NCBI GenBank assembly: GCA_012934845.2
Contig: WNNJ02002483.1
Location: 36,580-100,579, forward strand
Source of the DNA: Pomphorhynchus laevis
Taxonomy: Eukaryota > Acanthocephala > Palaeacanthocephala > Echinorhynchida > Pomphorhynchidae
Length of the DNA: 64,000 bases
Direction of reading: 5' to 3'
Within the stretch, counting starts at the first letter, position 1; every line of letters begins with the position of its first letter. Both the position numbers and the translations under genes were made by a program. The notes beneath the pieces were generated by a model that saw nothing but the letters and a program-made list of their open reading frames with translations, ran no database searches and had not been told where the DNA came from. Below, piece after piece: positions 1 to 11,178 of the stretch.

Positions 1-2335
1 GTAATCATAACAAAGGCGAGAAAGGAGGACGGAGTGGTCGACAATGTCGAAGGCGGATGAGAGGTCGAGAGAGATGAGAACACCATATAGAGCCTTGTCT
101 CGACTAATGAGTAATTCGTTGTAAACTTTCATGCAGGCGATTTCTTTGGAGTGATTAGAGAGGAAAGCGGATTGGAAAGGAGGGTACATATTGGATGAGG
201 TGAGATAAGCGTTGATCTGTATTAAGATGAGGCGTTCTAAGAGCTTAAAAAGAGTAGGGTTTAGTGAAATGGGGCGATATTTAGAAGGAGAGGACGAACG
301 ATTGCGGATTTCCAGTGTGAAGGGAATATACGACTGCGGATGGACGAGTTAAACAAGGTTGTGAGAAAAGGGTATATTGATGAGCATGTGGATTTGAGTA
401 TATGAGTAGGCAGGGGATTGTCATGTGAGGTTTTGCTGGGTAAGGACATGAGAACAGATGAGACTTCGGAAGGTGAGACAGGAGAAGATGAAAGAGTTCT
501 GGAAGGATTTGGCCAGGCGGGGCAGAGTGGGATAAAATGGAGACCGGGGTATGATAGAGCAACGTGGATACTTTGGTCTGGAGAAATGACGAATAATCAT
601 GGGCATTGATGTTGCACGGCGGAGAGGAGCGAGCAAGGATTGAGTTAAAAGTATGCCATAGAGTCTTAGAGCTGAATGAAGTGATGATTTTATGCTGCTA
701 GTAGGAGTTGCATTTGGTACTTAGTAGGTTGAGTTGATACCGGCGATGAGCGAGATAGGTAGCACGGAAAGACGGAATAATCGAGTTGAAATCACGTCTG
801 AGAGAGCGGTAATATACTTGAAAAGGATGACGGAGTCGACGCTTAGAGAGTAGGTACTGGAAGTCAAACCATGGGGCAAGGGGCAAGCGTCGGTGTGGGT
901 GTTGCTTGAAGGACAAGAGAATATCGAGGATGGATGTGAGTTCCGAGTCGAAAAGAATGGCGAGATCGTGATTAGAGGAATATGTTATTGTGGGATAGGA
1001 TAGAGACGATTTGTGTAATGTAGAGCGGAGAAGGGAGAGGTCAAGATTTCTTCAAGAGCGACGTAGGATTGTAGGTGTGTGAGGAGGGGTGTGGTTGTGA
1101 GTGAGATCAAGGGTGACGAGAAAGTGATCGGATACACCAGGATCGAAAATGGACAGTGAGGTGTAGGTAGCAAAATGATCGGGGACAGCGATTATGTCGA
1201 GTGCCCAAACAAGGATATGTGTGGAAGCAGTGGAGATGGGTTTGTAGTTATAGTTGGATAGAATGTTGATGAACTGGATGGACTCGGTGGAAGAGGAGCG
1301 GTCGAGGCGGATGTTGAAGTCGCCAATAACGATTGAAGGGATTGAGGACAAAGAACAGTGAGACAGATGGTCATCGAGTTTGGTTAAAAAATAAGGATGT
1401 TGGATCTGATGAACCAGGACGATATGCAATGGCGAGATCTAGAGTGATCGGGTTAGAAGAACGACAAGTGAGCCGTTTAAAAGAGCAAGGACTGAAAGTG
1501 GAAGTGATTTTGCGAATAGACGCTGGGTGACGGGCGAATGCGACAATGCCGTCATGATTCGAGAATTTAGAAGAAGAGTTGCTGAAGAGCCGAATGGATT
1601 CGACTATTGAGCAACTGGCAGAGAACAAACGGCGGATGGAGATGTCGTCAGAATCGGAGTGCCAGGATTCGGCAAGGTAGAATATATCGATGGATTGCTT
1701 GGTGAATAGGTTGAGGATGAGTTTGGATTTATTGAGAATATATCTAGTGTTGAGGACGCCGATGCGCAAATTGTGTGTGGTGGTGATAAGGGCTAGTGTA
1801 GACGACACACAGGGGAGATGGAGCGCCATCGAATTTTTGGGCGGGTGCGGACAATTCGAAAATTTCGGTCGATGTTTTGGATGAAGAGAGATGTTTCGCC
1901 GTTTTCCTCGCGACGGCGTTTTTAGATGCGGGTAGATGAGAGTTGTGCGATTTCGCAGGGGTTTCGATCGTGGGAAATGCGAGTGACTGAAGATGACATG
2001 AGTTTGAATCGTTTAGAGAGAACAGAAGACGCGTCAGAGCAATGCTTGAAAACAATTTTTAGGGGATGGGGCTGGTAAGGATTAGATTGAGAAGATTCAT
2101 TTAGGCGGTTGAATGCGACAGGAGAGATTTTGTTGAAAAAGGATGCTTTATTCACCTTGGCACAAAATGCGCCTAGGAAGTCTTCTTTAGACTTACTGTT
2201 GTCGTATTCGATTGTGGTCCAGACGCTGCAGTCATGTGTCGAGCACTGTACTTGTAGTTGATCACAGTTGGTGTCGGTCGTAGCTGTCTTCTTACGTCCT
2301 TCCAAATAACGTTTTTGTGTGTTATAACTGTTAAA
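1..2335 (-). mobile_element. LINE-X copy 1 (Jockey/CR1 superfamily), 3'-truncated by window edge
   Basis: Reading the minus strand from 2335 down, the copy has a 5' UTR, a shortened ORF1 (2305-1922), an apurinic-type endonuclease (about 1829-1052) and the N-terminal half of the reverse transcriptase, which leaves the window at base 1. Endonuclease motifs seen are LAESWHSDSDD near 1680, GDFNIRLD near 1320 and SDHFLVTLDL near 1110. ORF1 lacks about 120 residues relative to the copy at 63034-63978, so this is an internally deleted copy. Frames shift several times, so it is dead. A 16-bp minisatellite sits directly upstream of its 5' end. Confidence 0.85.
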
Positions 2336-2341
2336 TTTGCA

Positions 2342-2563
2342 GGATTGATCTGGAACTGGATTGATCTGGAACTGGATTGATCTGGAACTGGATTGATCTG
2401 GAACTGGATTGATCTGGAACTGGATTGATCTGGAACTGGATTGATCTGGAACTGGATTGATCTGGAACTGGATTGATCTGGAACTGGATTGATCTGGAAC
2501 TGGATTGATCTGGAACTGGATTGATCTGGAACTGGATTGATCTGGAACTGGATTGATCTGGAA
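2342..2563. repeat. Perfect 16-bp minisatellite
   Basis: The unit GGATTGATCTGGAACT is repeated about 13.9 times with no mismatch that I can see. It lies between the 5' end of LINE-X copy 1 and an R2-like LINE fragment. The open frame through it on the minus strand (16-residue period) is a by-product of three units making 48 nt. It is not a CRISPR array: there are no spacers. Confidence 0.97.
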
Positions 2564-2574
2564 TGTATGTATAT

Positions 2575-3175
2575 TAAATCTAAAACTTTTTTAAGGTGAT
2601 GGCACAAGTAATAGCACAAGTCTCCAGACATTTTCAAGAGCTTGCGGATTACCAACGAAATTGGCATCATCAGTATACGAACGTTGTGTTATTTCTGGCC
2701 ATTGTACTTATACCATTCGAATGAGGGCAATGAAGCCATTGCGAACGCTGTCATGCAAATGGATCATCTTGTGTTACTCCTTCCCGGGAGTACATTGAAT
2801 CTTCTCCAAGCACAAGTAGCGCGTCCGAAGAATAGACGTTCTCACATGCACAAGCGAATGACGGGCACGTGAAGCGCATATTACATATAGCCCCATGTCG
2901 ATTCATGCGATTAAATGTGTTGCTAGAATCTATAGATAGAATACTGAACTCGGAGTTGCTATTGAATATTTCGCACAAGGAATAAATCACATATTCCATA
3001 CCCTCGCGTTTGGAGGCACAAAGCTGGACAACATCAGTGATATCTTGTATGTCAGACTTGATGTGATGCAGTATTGCTTTGCAGATGATTCTACTAGCCA
3101 CATCTGCAACACCGATACAAAAGCAATTTCTTGACAAAAAACAAATAATAATACACAACATTTTTCCTGACAACC
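2575..3175 (-). mobile_element. R2-like LINE reverse transcriptase fragment (A)
   Basis: Minus-strand translation gives the RT fingers and palm of the same family as the elements at 13390-16535 and 54660-57810: VADVASRIICKAILHHIKSD, then ILSIDSSNTFNRMNRH, SREGVTQDDPFA, and, after a frame change, the catalytic box as YTDDANFVG near 2660. The fragment is cut at both ends, by the minisatellite at 2563 and by another LINE piece at about 3176. Confidence 0.75.
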
Positions 3176-3480
3176 ACTGGTTCGGGTGTCGGGTCGTGTA
3201 GGCACTGCACGAACCAAACTACTCCAGACATCACGATTCTGGGCGTCAGACCAGAGTACTGTTCTAGATAGCCCAAGGTGGTCTTCGACCAGTTTCGAGA
3301 TATTATCTCTCCACCGGTATCGAGGTCTCTTTCCAGAGAGTCCGACTTGGAAAATCCTCCGAGGGAGGCGATCCCTAGACATCATGAGAACTTGTCCTAG
3401 CCATTTTAACTGAATTTTTTCGATGTAGAGAAGCAGCGATTTTACTCCGAGTCTATTCTGGATGACCAATTTCCTAACCT
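3176..3480 (-). mobile_element. LINE 3'-terminal coding fragment
   Basis: Minus-strand translation reads LLLYIEKIQLKWLGQVLMMS, RLPRRIFQVGLSGKRPRYRW and VWSSLVRAV. This is the usual C-terminal end of LINE polyproteins that finish with a W-GH-RM, R-P-R-W and W-LV signature. The clade cannot be fixed from such a short piece. Confidence 0.65.
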
Positions 3481-3842
3481 TATTTCTAAGACCGGATACA
3501 CCGCGAAGGAACCTCGTTTGTTGTTACCGAACGGCGAAAATTTTTCGAAACAATATACGGTAGTTGCCAATACACTAAAATGATACCTGTGACAACGTTT
3601 TGGAGATATTTTTTATGCTTTATGATTTTAGCAATTTTTGTTTTGTGAGAAAAAAATACTTTTTGTTCCAATATTGCGACACATATATACGTGTTTTTGC
3701 GTTTTATTATCAATAATGAGGTTATATCATAGATTATAATATCATTCTACAATGCATTGGATATTTTTCAGATTTAAAATTTGCACTATTATCTAAAGTA
3801 CAAAAAGCTAATTTCAATTCGTGCTTTACAACTATTCTTAAA
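3481..3842. other. Upstream region of the TFIIH p34 gene
   Basis: AT-rich sequence between the LINE fragment and the first coding exon. It should hold the promoter and 5' UTR of the TFIIH gene, but I see no clear TATA box, initiator or coding signal. Confidence 0.3.
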
Positions 3843-4230
3843 ATGTACAGTTCAAGTCTTTTTATATTGATCGATTTGGATCTGAATGTTTGGAGCGATG
3901 AAATGAAAAGTAAATCGTTGATATCCGTTGCAGAAATGTTAAATGCTATTATTCCATTAATCAATGCAAATGTTCTTTTAAGTGACAATAGTCGTCTAGT
4001 GATTTTCGTAATAGCAGGCGAGGAAAAATTTGATATTGTATTAGATGTAAAATCTAGAGAACGAGATGCAAACGAATGCATAACAGCGCTTATTTCGAAC
4101 ACAAAACAGTTCATAGATAGCCTTAAATACAGTGACCTCTGGGTAATTGGAGATGGATCTGCTCTTATAGCATGTCTTATAAGATCAATTATTATGCTAG
4201 TAGATGATGAAGCATGTAATGTCGATAAAG
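3843..4230 (+). CDS. Tfb4: TFIIH subunit p34 (GTF2H3/Tfb4), exon 1
   Basis: First coding exon of the general transcription and repair factor IIH core subunit p34. TFIIH opens promoter DNA and lesion DNA in the nucleus; p34 pairs with p44. The exon encodes the N-terminal von Willebrand A-like fold: SSLFILIDLDLNVW at residues 3-16 matches the first strand of the family, followed by the helix with LISVAEMLNAIIPLINAN. The exon ends in AAAG/GTTAGA at 4230, leaving one base of a split codon. Joined to exon 2 (7506-8023) this gives 301 residues, close to the roughly 308 of the human protein. The start ATG at 3843 fits the family N-terminus. Confidence 0.88.
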
Positions 4231-4371
4231 GTTAGATGATAATGTTCTGTTTTCGCCAAAAATAGCTATTTCCGTTAAATAATCATTTCGTAGCCTGTAC
4301 ATAGTTTCTAAGTATATATTTTTAGATGAGTATCTAATTTTTCTTCAGCTTTCAAACTTTTAACACAATTG

Positions 4372-4605
4372 ATCAAATCAGCTAACTGAGTCTACGTATT
4401 TAATATAATTATAAAATAAACAAAACATAATAATACTAAATCAAAATTTAATAATTAAATAATAAAATTAATAATTGTTTTTAGATATTAATACTGAAAT
4501 AGTGTTTTATACCAGTATTAATTTCGATTACCTTGCAATATGTTTTAAAGTGTGCTTAAATTACTTTAAGTATTTTATTCGTATAGACAGAAAGTGGTTT
4601 TAAGA
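4372..4605 (-). mobile_element. Penelope-like element fragment a
   Basis: Starts with the family end AATCAGCTAACTGAGTCTAC and then jumps directly to the internal RT-region segment (TTAATACTGAAATAGTG). It is an internally deleted piece of the PLE family whose fuller copies lie at 19628-21105, 30360-32216, 43557-45310 and 60306-61617. Confidence 0.8.
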
Positions 4606-5605
4606 AGGGTAAATTATCTTTAACAGCTGTTGACACCTTATCACGTTCACAACTTTGTTCACTATTTTTACGAGACTTATTGCATCTCAGTGTGCTTCGT
4701 GTACTTTGTGAATATCTTTAATAATTTGATTTGAAAATTAACACGGTAAATCCCGAGTTGTATATGACACCTGTGCATACACACGACAATTGACGCGATT
4801 CTAATATACACAAAATCATTAATCTTAAGAACTTCGTTGCTTGGGTATTGTGATAAACTTTTTGTAATGAGGATATATTGTTGTGAGGATAGCCTTTGTT
4901 ATCACCGGGTAAGCTCATGTTGTACATGTCAGGCCCCATTTAATCATCATTACTTCATATATTTACTTGCTCACATCTATCTAATGATGGATTCGAGTGC
5001 ATGTACATCTATCTAATCAATCGTTTTAAACAATCGTTTTGACACAAAATAATCTGACACAGAAAGGATTTCCATCGATTTTTGAGATTTTTCTTTTAGT
5101 ATTTGCGGCTTTGTTGCCCGTTCCCTAAATGTAAGCGGTTAATAAATTCCTCTACATATATATTATATATAATACTATTATATGCATTTATAATATTATA
5201 ATGGTATAGTTATTATAATATTATTATGTATGATAACCTTATTAAGCTTTGTATTTTGTGTACTTGATGATTCTAGTAATGATAAGCGAAATATTGTAAA
5301 ATTGTCTGACTAAATCGTTTTTCCTTTACTTGATAACTTTTAATTTACAACAATCCAAATATTTTTCGTATAAAATGTAATTTAAAATTATTTTATGATG
5401 TCAATTCGAATAAATTTAGCAATTTATTATTTAATTAATTTTATTATTAAGTAATTGTGTAAATAATTAAATGCAATATAGTTAATTATTTAATTAATTG
5501 ACTTTATAAAATTAGTAAAATTTAAGAATTTTATCAAAAAATAATGAAAAATAATTAAAGCTAATGTATTCGTTATGATTATGGCTTCTCTTTATCCACT
5601 GTAGC

Positions 5606-6690
5606 TTGGTTTTCTTCATATATATCAAACCTTCTCTTTCCCATCCTTCTTCCATTCCGTCCGGTGTTCCACAAGGCTCCGTATTAGGTCCTATGCTTTT
5701 CTCTCTTCTTCTCGGTGACTTGTCTTTGATTTCTCATACATTTAACTTCCATGTTATGCGATATGCTAATGACATTATCATCTATGCTCACGCACATGCT
5801 TATCGTATTCATGATCTTAGTGTTTCTGCTTCCGACTGTCTTGTCTCAATTTCCAATCATCTTTCTTCCCTTCGCCTTCTCTGAATCCTAATAAATCCAA
5901 AATTATGTGAATCCTACCTCGACGCCTCGGCTTAGAACCTCCCTCCGTATCATTAAATTCTATAATTCTTCCTATCGTTGACAATCTCGTTTACTTAGGC
6001 TTGCATTTCGATAACCGACTTTCACTTAAACCTTTCGTTAGAGATAAAGTACGATCATCTACCTTGATTCTCAGCAACCTCCGTTAAATTAGTAGATTGA
6101 TCGATTTTCCTTCTTGTATGACTCATATATTCTTTGCTATTCTCAAGACTTGATTACTCTCTTAGTCTATTTTCCAACTAACCTAAATCCATTCTTTTTC
6201 CACTACAACACATCGTAAACGCAGCCGTCTGACTTCTCCTCCGTCTTCGTCGTTTTAATCAGACATCTCACCATCTTGTTTCTCTCGATTTGCCTACCGT
6301 TTATTCTCGTGTTCAAATTCGTCTTCTTCCCATTGCTTTTCGCTTTGTAACCTTTCCTACTTATTCATTTCTCAACCTTCCTTTTTTTGACAATTCTCGT
6401 CCTGTTTACTGTTCTTTGCGTTTCCTTAATTTTCTTTTTTACCTGTCCAAAACTGCTCTACCTCTTTAGGTTTCCGCTCCTTCCTTGTTGCCGCTCCTCT
6501 CTCGTGAAATCATCTGCCCTTTCATATACGCCAATCAACCCCAATGCCGTGTTTCAAACGCCAAATCCGGTCTCATTTAATCAATTTAAGAAATTTATCT
6601 AAATGACTTTTGCTGTTTTTTAGTTAGTGGACTTGTAAGCGTGCAGCTGTCACGCATTTGCCACTTTAAATAAATTAATATTACATATGT
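5606..6690 (+). mobile_element. LINE-X subfamily 2, RT and 3' end
   Basis: Carries the RT palm (SGVPQGSVLGPMLFSLLLGD; catalytic box as MRYANDIIIY), thumb and the 3' terminus. The 3' UTR keeps the family hairpin at 6639-6655 followed by ATTTGCCAC. The catalytic box reads AND rather than ADD, and the frame is broken after about 92 codons, so the copy is inactive. Its closest relative in the window is the minus-strand copy at 32225-34390. Confidence 0.85.
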
Positions 6691-7505
6691 CAAAAAGCTC
6701 AATTTTAATCTGCGCAAAGAATGCTTTCTACTTTGGCTTCCAATGTGATGAAAACAGCCTTAAAGTAGTGAGAATTATATCCTATTATTTATTTTGTTAT
6801 GGTATCCGTAAGTTTATTTTCTGGTTTTAGTCTGCTACTTACTTAACTGCAAATTGCTTATTCTATAGCGTAGCCTTAAAAGATTATTATGTCTTTGATT
6901 TTGAACAAATTTATAAATAATTGCTTATTGTAATAATTTATAATCAACGATTAAAATTTAAGTGTTCCAGAATGTTATAATTTAGACTGAAATTAAATTT
7001 TAATTTCAATCTGAATGGTGGAGACGAAAGTCAAAATATCTAAATGTTCCATATTTAAACTTTAATAATTTGAAAACTCGTTCTTGTCACTTTGCTATTT
7101 GAATTTGAAAATATATGGATATTTATAACGCATTAACGAAGTGGTGGGGTGAGATTAAGTGACTATTCTCTGTTTTGATTGCACGATAGCTAGATACTGC
7201 AAGAATTGCCATTTAAGCATTTTGCGATATTTAGTGATGGAATATGCAACAACCACTCTATCATTTTATTAATTGGGTTTGTGCAGATTATGTTGCCCAT
7301 TTTAATTGAGGTTACTGTATATTTTGTACTATAAATAACTTTAAGAAATTAAATTATCTTAATCTTAAAGAAATTAATCTTAGAATTTTCATTAATTTAA
7401 TAATAGATAACATAGCATTTATTATAATAAAGCTTGAGGACCATTCAATAAATTTTATTACCCAATTATTAATATTTTTATTAAAAACTTTCTTTTATTA
7501 TTTAG

Positions 7506-8023
7506 CTCCGATAACCACATTAGTGGATAAGTCTAGTAGCCTCGTTGAAAGTAAGCGAATTCTTTTATTCACAAGACATGTACCAACATTAAGATTGCAA
7601 CTTACGAATGTCATATTCGCTTGTCAGAACAATGATATTGCGATAGATATATGCTTATTATTGTCAAAAAATGAAAGCGATAATATCCAAAAAGAAGAAG
7701 AAACGCTCTTAGTTCAAGCTTGCCAGTTGACAAAAGGTCACTATCTCCGTTTAACTCAAATCAATCTAATTTACATATTTGCTGCGTATTTACCTATGGG
7801 ATCACTAAAAGCACCAAAATTTATATGCAAAGATGTATATAGCAGTGAACAGGACGACTTTGGTGGAATTCAGCCTGCGTGCTTTTGTCATGGTCGACCT
7901 TTAAGCCTAGGATTTGTGTGTTCCGTATGTCTAGCAATATACTGTACTTATCTTCCTTTCTGTTCAAATTGTAAATCCTTCTTTCCCGTTAAAATGTCGA
8001 TGATTGAAAGTACAGATGAATAG
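7506..8023 (+). CDS. Tfb4: TFIIH subunit p34 (GTF2H3/Tfb4), exon 2
   Basis: Second and last coding exon. It begins after TATTTAG at 7505 with CT, which completes the codon G+CT left by exon 1 (alanine), so the reading frame is continuous into ITTLVDKSSS. It encodes the second half of the VWA-like domain (LTNVIFACQNNDIAIDICLL; ACQLTKGHYLRL) and the C-terminal zinc finger: PACFCHGRPLSLGFVCSVC, YC and CSNCKSFF supply the cysteines typical of p34. The stop is at 8021-8023. The frame seen in isolation seems to start at a GTG at 7523, but that is an artefact of the intron. Confidence 0.93.
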
Positions 8024-8129
8024 TAAAGTCAAACTGTTCTGATTACTTCATCCTGTATTATTATGTATTTGTTAATTTTTGTATTTTTCAAAATAGTTCT
8101 AACAATTTTCTGAACTTTTAAAAATTGAC

Positions 8130-9085
8130 TTTTATTTTAAATTTCAATTTTAAATTTTAACTTGATATAAGTTCTATAAAATCTTATATAATTATTTATC
8201 TTTATTTTTAATTTTTATATAGTATAAAATATATAGACTCATTTATCTTATCTGATTTGTTATATAGACATGTTATTATTGACATATGAACTTTGTTTTC
8301 TTGGTAATATAACCTCTGTCAGAAATACTGTTAGGAATAAGGTACACTAGATAATCAAATTTTTAAATTTGTAAATTTAAATAATAAATTTTATAGTTAT
8401 ATAAATATAAACCGTATATAATCTTATATTATTATTTATCTTTATTTTTAATTTATATAGTATAAAATACGTAGATTTATATTGTGTGTTCAAGTTCTTA
8501 TGGTTGTTTAAACTCAGTTATCTGATCTGATTGGTTCTACTGACAAGTCATTATCGACCTATGGACTTTGTTTTCCCATAAAAATAACCTCTGTGAGAAA
8601 TACTGAAACTATGTATTATTGATAAGACTAAGAATTATTAGAGCTGGATCAAAATATTGGAAAATTTTATTTGATATTTCGCTAACCTCTGTTAGCATCT
8701 TTAGAAACTTCAGTAAATTTCTAAATATGCTAACATAGGTTAGCGAAATATCAAATAAAATGTTCAAATTTTTTGATCCAGCTCCAATAATTCATTATCA
8801 ATAATGTGGATCATTATCAACTATTTAAAATTGATAATACTATATAATCAAATTGCATAAGAGGAAATACGTCATTAGCACTATTTGACCCCGCTGTTAT
8901 GTTGGATCGAGGAATAGGGGCCGAAACTTGATAGCATAATTTGATTTTTATTTTAAATTTCAATTATAAATTATATCGTTATATAAATATAAATTGGATA
9001 AAATCTTATATAATTACATTATTTATCTTTATTTTTATAGTATAAAATACTTAAACACAGTTATCTGATTTAAATAAATATTTCA
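8130..9085 (+). repeat. Degenerate PLE ends, partly duplicated
   Basis: Three diverged pieces of the PLE terminal region (about 8130-8330, 8360-8610 and 8860-9085) are recognisable by TTTATTTTTAATTTATATAG, AAAATACGTAGAC-type and GTTATCTGATT endings. The first two also share flanking DNA (GACATATGAACTTTG against GACCTATGGACTTTG), so they form an old tandem duplication of about 235 bp. The third contains a copy of the structured block (GCTGTTATG and GGGGCCGAAAC at 8893-8924). Confidence 0.6.
8614..8830. mobile_element. Fold-back MITE, family M, copy 1
   Basis: Long inverted repeat: GAGCTGGATCAAAATATTGG at about 8640 is mirrored by TTTTTGATCCAGCTCC at 8770, with inner arms CGCTAACCTCTGTTAGC and its mirror. 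The outer end is TGGATCATTATCAACTATTT. No coding capacity, so it is non-autonomous. Sister copies are at 11442, 28195, 40470 and 41320. Confidence 0.85.
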
Positions 9086-9873
9086 CATAATAAAACATTG
9101 CTAATAAAAAAATTTTGTCATTGAACAGAAACTTAGTTTACAGATCGTACTCTTTACACGATCTTTTTGTGAGCAATTTTGTTTTCGTGTTGAGATTAAG
9201 TTATTCACAAAAGGTTGCGGTCGAAGCGTCTATATATTTTATTTTAGCTTAAGCAGCCTTTTGGTTTCTCTGATTACTTTGTTGTGAATCTACTTATCTA
9301 GCTTTCGCTATTTTGAATAGCTTTTACAAATGGTCGATACACATGAATTGCTGTTCAATAACTGCACTGTAAAGAAATGTAGCTATACTGTATCTACATA
9401 TTAATTATGGCAATTATTAAAATGTAATTATATTGTCACTGTAGCTTCCGATAGTTTTAATTTTTATACATTAGAGTAGATTATTATTTTTATTAAAAAG
9501 ACATTTGTTTTGATAATTCGAAATCAGATAAGTTAACTGAGTATACTACTTTGCATTCAATACTATATATAAATTTAAAAAATAATATTATAATCTTAAA
9601 AGAGTTTCTTTAATTCAGATTTTTAAAGAGTATGGATTTTTTAAATGGATTCGTTAATAGAGATAATATTGAAAGAACATGCAATTTCTCTGATTTGTTA
9701 CTATTGAAATTAACTCAAAAAGCGTGTATTAGGGTTTTGCAGTTTATGAGAAAATCGTCTCTTTCGAATTGATTGAATATTATCTCGGATTTTTTTGTTC
9801 AAAAAATATAATTATTTTTATAGATTTATAGTTTTTGAAAATAATATTATAATATACTTTACACTTATTTATA
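9086..9873. other. AT-rich region upstream of the succinyl-CoA ligase gene
   Basis: No coding exon or element is recognised. The 3' end (up to 9897) must be intron if the splice acceptor at 9897 is used, so a 5' UTR exon may lie here unseen. Confidence 0.3.
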
Positions 9874-11178
9874 ATGTGGTCGACTTCAATTTTTCAGATG
9901 CAAGCCCTGCTTCCTAGTATTTTCCGTGGATTTAAATCTACTCAATATCTATCGGCTTTTAAGAGATCGTTGAACTTATATGAATATCAAAGTAAAAAAC
10001 TGCTTGCTGACAATGGTATCGATGTGCAACGATTTAAAATGGCCGAAAATGCGTCGGAAGCGGCAAACGCCGGTAAGGAATTGCTGTCGACATTTGCTAA
10101 GGAACTGGTAATTAAGGCTCAGATTTTAGCTGGTGGACGCGGTAAAGGTCATTTTATGTCAAGCAAGCTAAAGGGCGGTATTCAGCTAACAAAAAACGCG
10201 GACATTGTGCACGATATGACTTCTAAAATGATTGGCGATTATCTGGTTACTAAACAAACAGGCAAAGATGGTGTACTCGTTACCAAATTAATGATAGCAG
10301 AAGCTTTAGATATAGTAAAGGAAACTTATTTGGCAATATTGCTAGATAGAAATGTTGGTGGTCCTGTCATAGTAGCAAGTCCTTGCGGAGGTGTAGATAT
10401 TGAAGAAGTCGCAGAATCTCAACCACACAATATTATCAAAGTTCCAGTTGATATAGTTGAGGGGCTAAGTAGAAAAGATGCAGAAGATATTGCAAACAAA
10501 TTACAGTTTTCGGATGGAAAAACTGAAATAATTGTTGATCAAATCCAGAAGCTTTATGAACTGTTCAACAGGTACGATTGTACAATGCTTGAGATTAATC
10601 CATTTGGTGAAACACCAGACGGTAGAATAGTATGCTTTGATGCTAAAATAGTGTTTGATGAATCTGCTGCATACAGACATAAGCATTTATTTGAAACTGA
10701 AGACACAAGCGAGTTGGATCAGCGAGAATTGCGAGCTACTCAATTAGGACTTAATTTTGTTTCACTTGGAGACCAAGGCAGTATAGGTTGTATGGTTAAC
10801 GGTGCTGGCCTTGCAATGGCTACTATGGATGTCATAAAATTGCACGGTGGAGAACCCGCAAATTTTCTTGATCTTGGAGGAACAGTTGGAGAGGATCAGG
10901 TCAGCCAGGCTTTGCAACTACTCCAGTCTGACCCTAAAGTTAAAAGTATATTGATCAACATATTTGGAGGTATTGTAAACTGCGATACAATTGCAAACGG
11001 TATTGTAAGTGCTTGTAAAGCTCAGCGTTTACAATGTCCACTTGTTGTAAGGCTACAAGGCACCAATGTGGATTCAGCCAGAGCTACTCTCGCCAAAAGT
11101 GGATTGAAAATCATAAATGCGTCTGATTTGAGCGACGCTGCCTCGAAAGCCGTGAATTCTTTATCAAAAGCAAACTAA
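9874..11178 (+). CDS. SUCLG2: Succinyl-CoA ligase [GDP-forming] beta subunit, mitochondrial
   Basis: TCA-cycle enzyme of the mitochondrial matrix that makes GTP from succinyl-CoA with the alpha subunit. The likely start is ATG 9898 (M9 of the open frame): the bases before it, CAATTTTTCAG, are a strong 3' splice site, so the first eight codons are probably intron. From M9 the protein is 426 residues. It has a basic N-terminal presequence before LNLYEYQSKKLL, an ATP-grasp domain (KAQILAGGRGKG; EALDIVKETYLAI; LEINPFGETPDG), then the ligase/CoA domain (NGAGLAMATMD, ANFLDLGGTVGE, INIFGGIVNCDTIANGI, VVRLQGTN). INPFGET and the overall pattern fit the GTP-type better than SUCLA2. All coding sequence is in one exon, with no decay. 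Confidence 0.95.
   Translation: MWSTSIFQMQALLPSIFRGFKSTQYLSAFKRSLNLYEYQSKKLLADNGIDVQRFKMAENASEAANAGKELLSTFAKELVIKAQILAGGRGKGHFMSSKLKGGIQLTKNADIVHDMTSKMIGDYLVTKQTGKDGVLVTKLMIAEALDIVKETYLAILLDRNVGGPVIVASPCGGVDIEEVAESQPHNIIKVPVDIVEGLSRKDAEDIANKLQFSDGKTEIIVDQIQKLYELFNRYDCTMLEINPFGETPDGRIVCFDAKIVFDESAAYRHKHLFETEDTSELDQRELRATQLGLNFVSLGDQGSIGCMVNGAGLAMATMDVIKLHGGEPANFLDLGGTVGEDQVSQALQLLQSDPKVKSILINIFGGIVNCDTIANGIVSACKAQRLQCPLVVRLQGTNVDSARATLAKSGLKIINASDLSDAASKAVNSLSKAN
9887..9897 (+). promoter_or_regulatory. 3' splice site directly before the SUCLG2 start
   Basis: TTCAATTTTTCAG ends at 9897 and abuts ATG 9898. This decides the start codon and predicts a non-coding upstream exon. Confidence 0.65.

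Larger units (their letters stand above)
4231..7505 (+). other. TFIIH p34 intron filled with transposon fragments
   Basis: The intron runs from GTTAGA at 4231 to TATTTAG at 7505 and is phase 1. It carries a PLE fragment (4372-4605) and a LINE-X subfamily 2 copy (5606-6690). The rest (4605-5605 and 6690-7505) is AT-rich with no gene that I can support; a 73-codon minus-strand frame at 4718-4939 resembles nothing I know. Confidence 0.8.

Noticed and set aside
2342-2563. CRISPR-like regular array
   Set aside because: Contiguous identical 16-bp units without spacers, in a eukaryotic context.
2173-2670. 165-codon minus-strand frame with SSRSIQFQINPVPDQ repeats
   Set aside because: It is the translation of the 16-bp minisatellite; any frame without a stop in the 48-bp super-unit stays open.
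4718-4939. 73-codon minus-strand frame in the TFIIH intron
   Set aside because: No recognisable family and no splice-site support.
7523-8023. Independent gene starting with GTG at 7523
   Set aside because: It is the second exon of TFIIH p34: the splice acceptor at 7505 and the phase fit exon 1.
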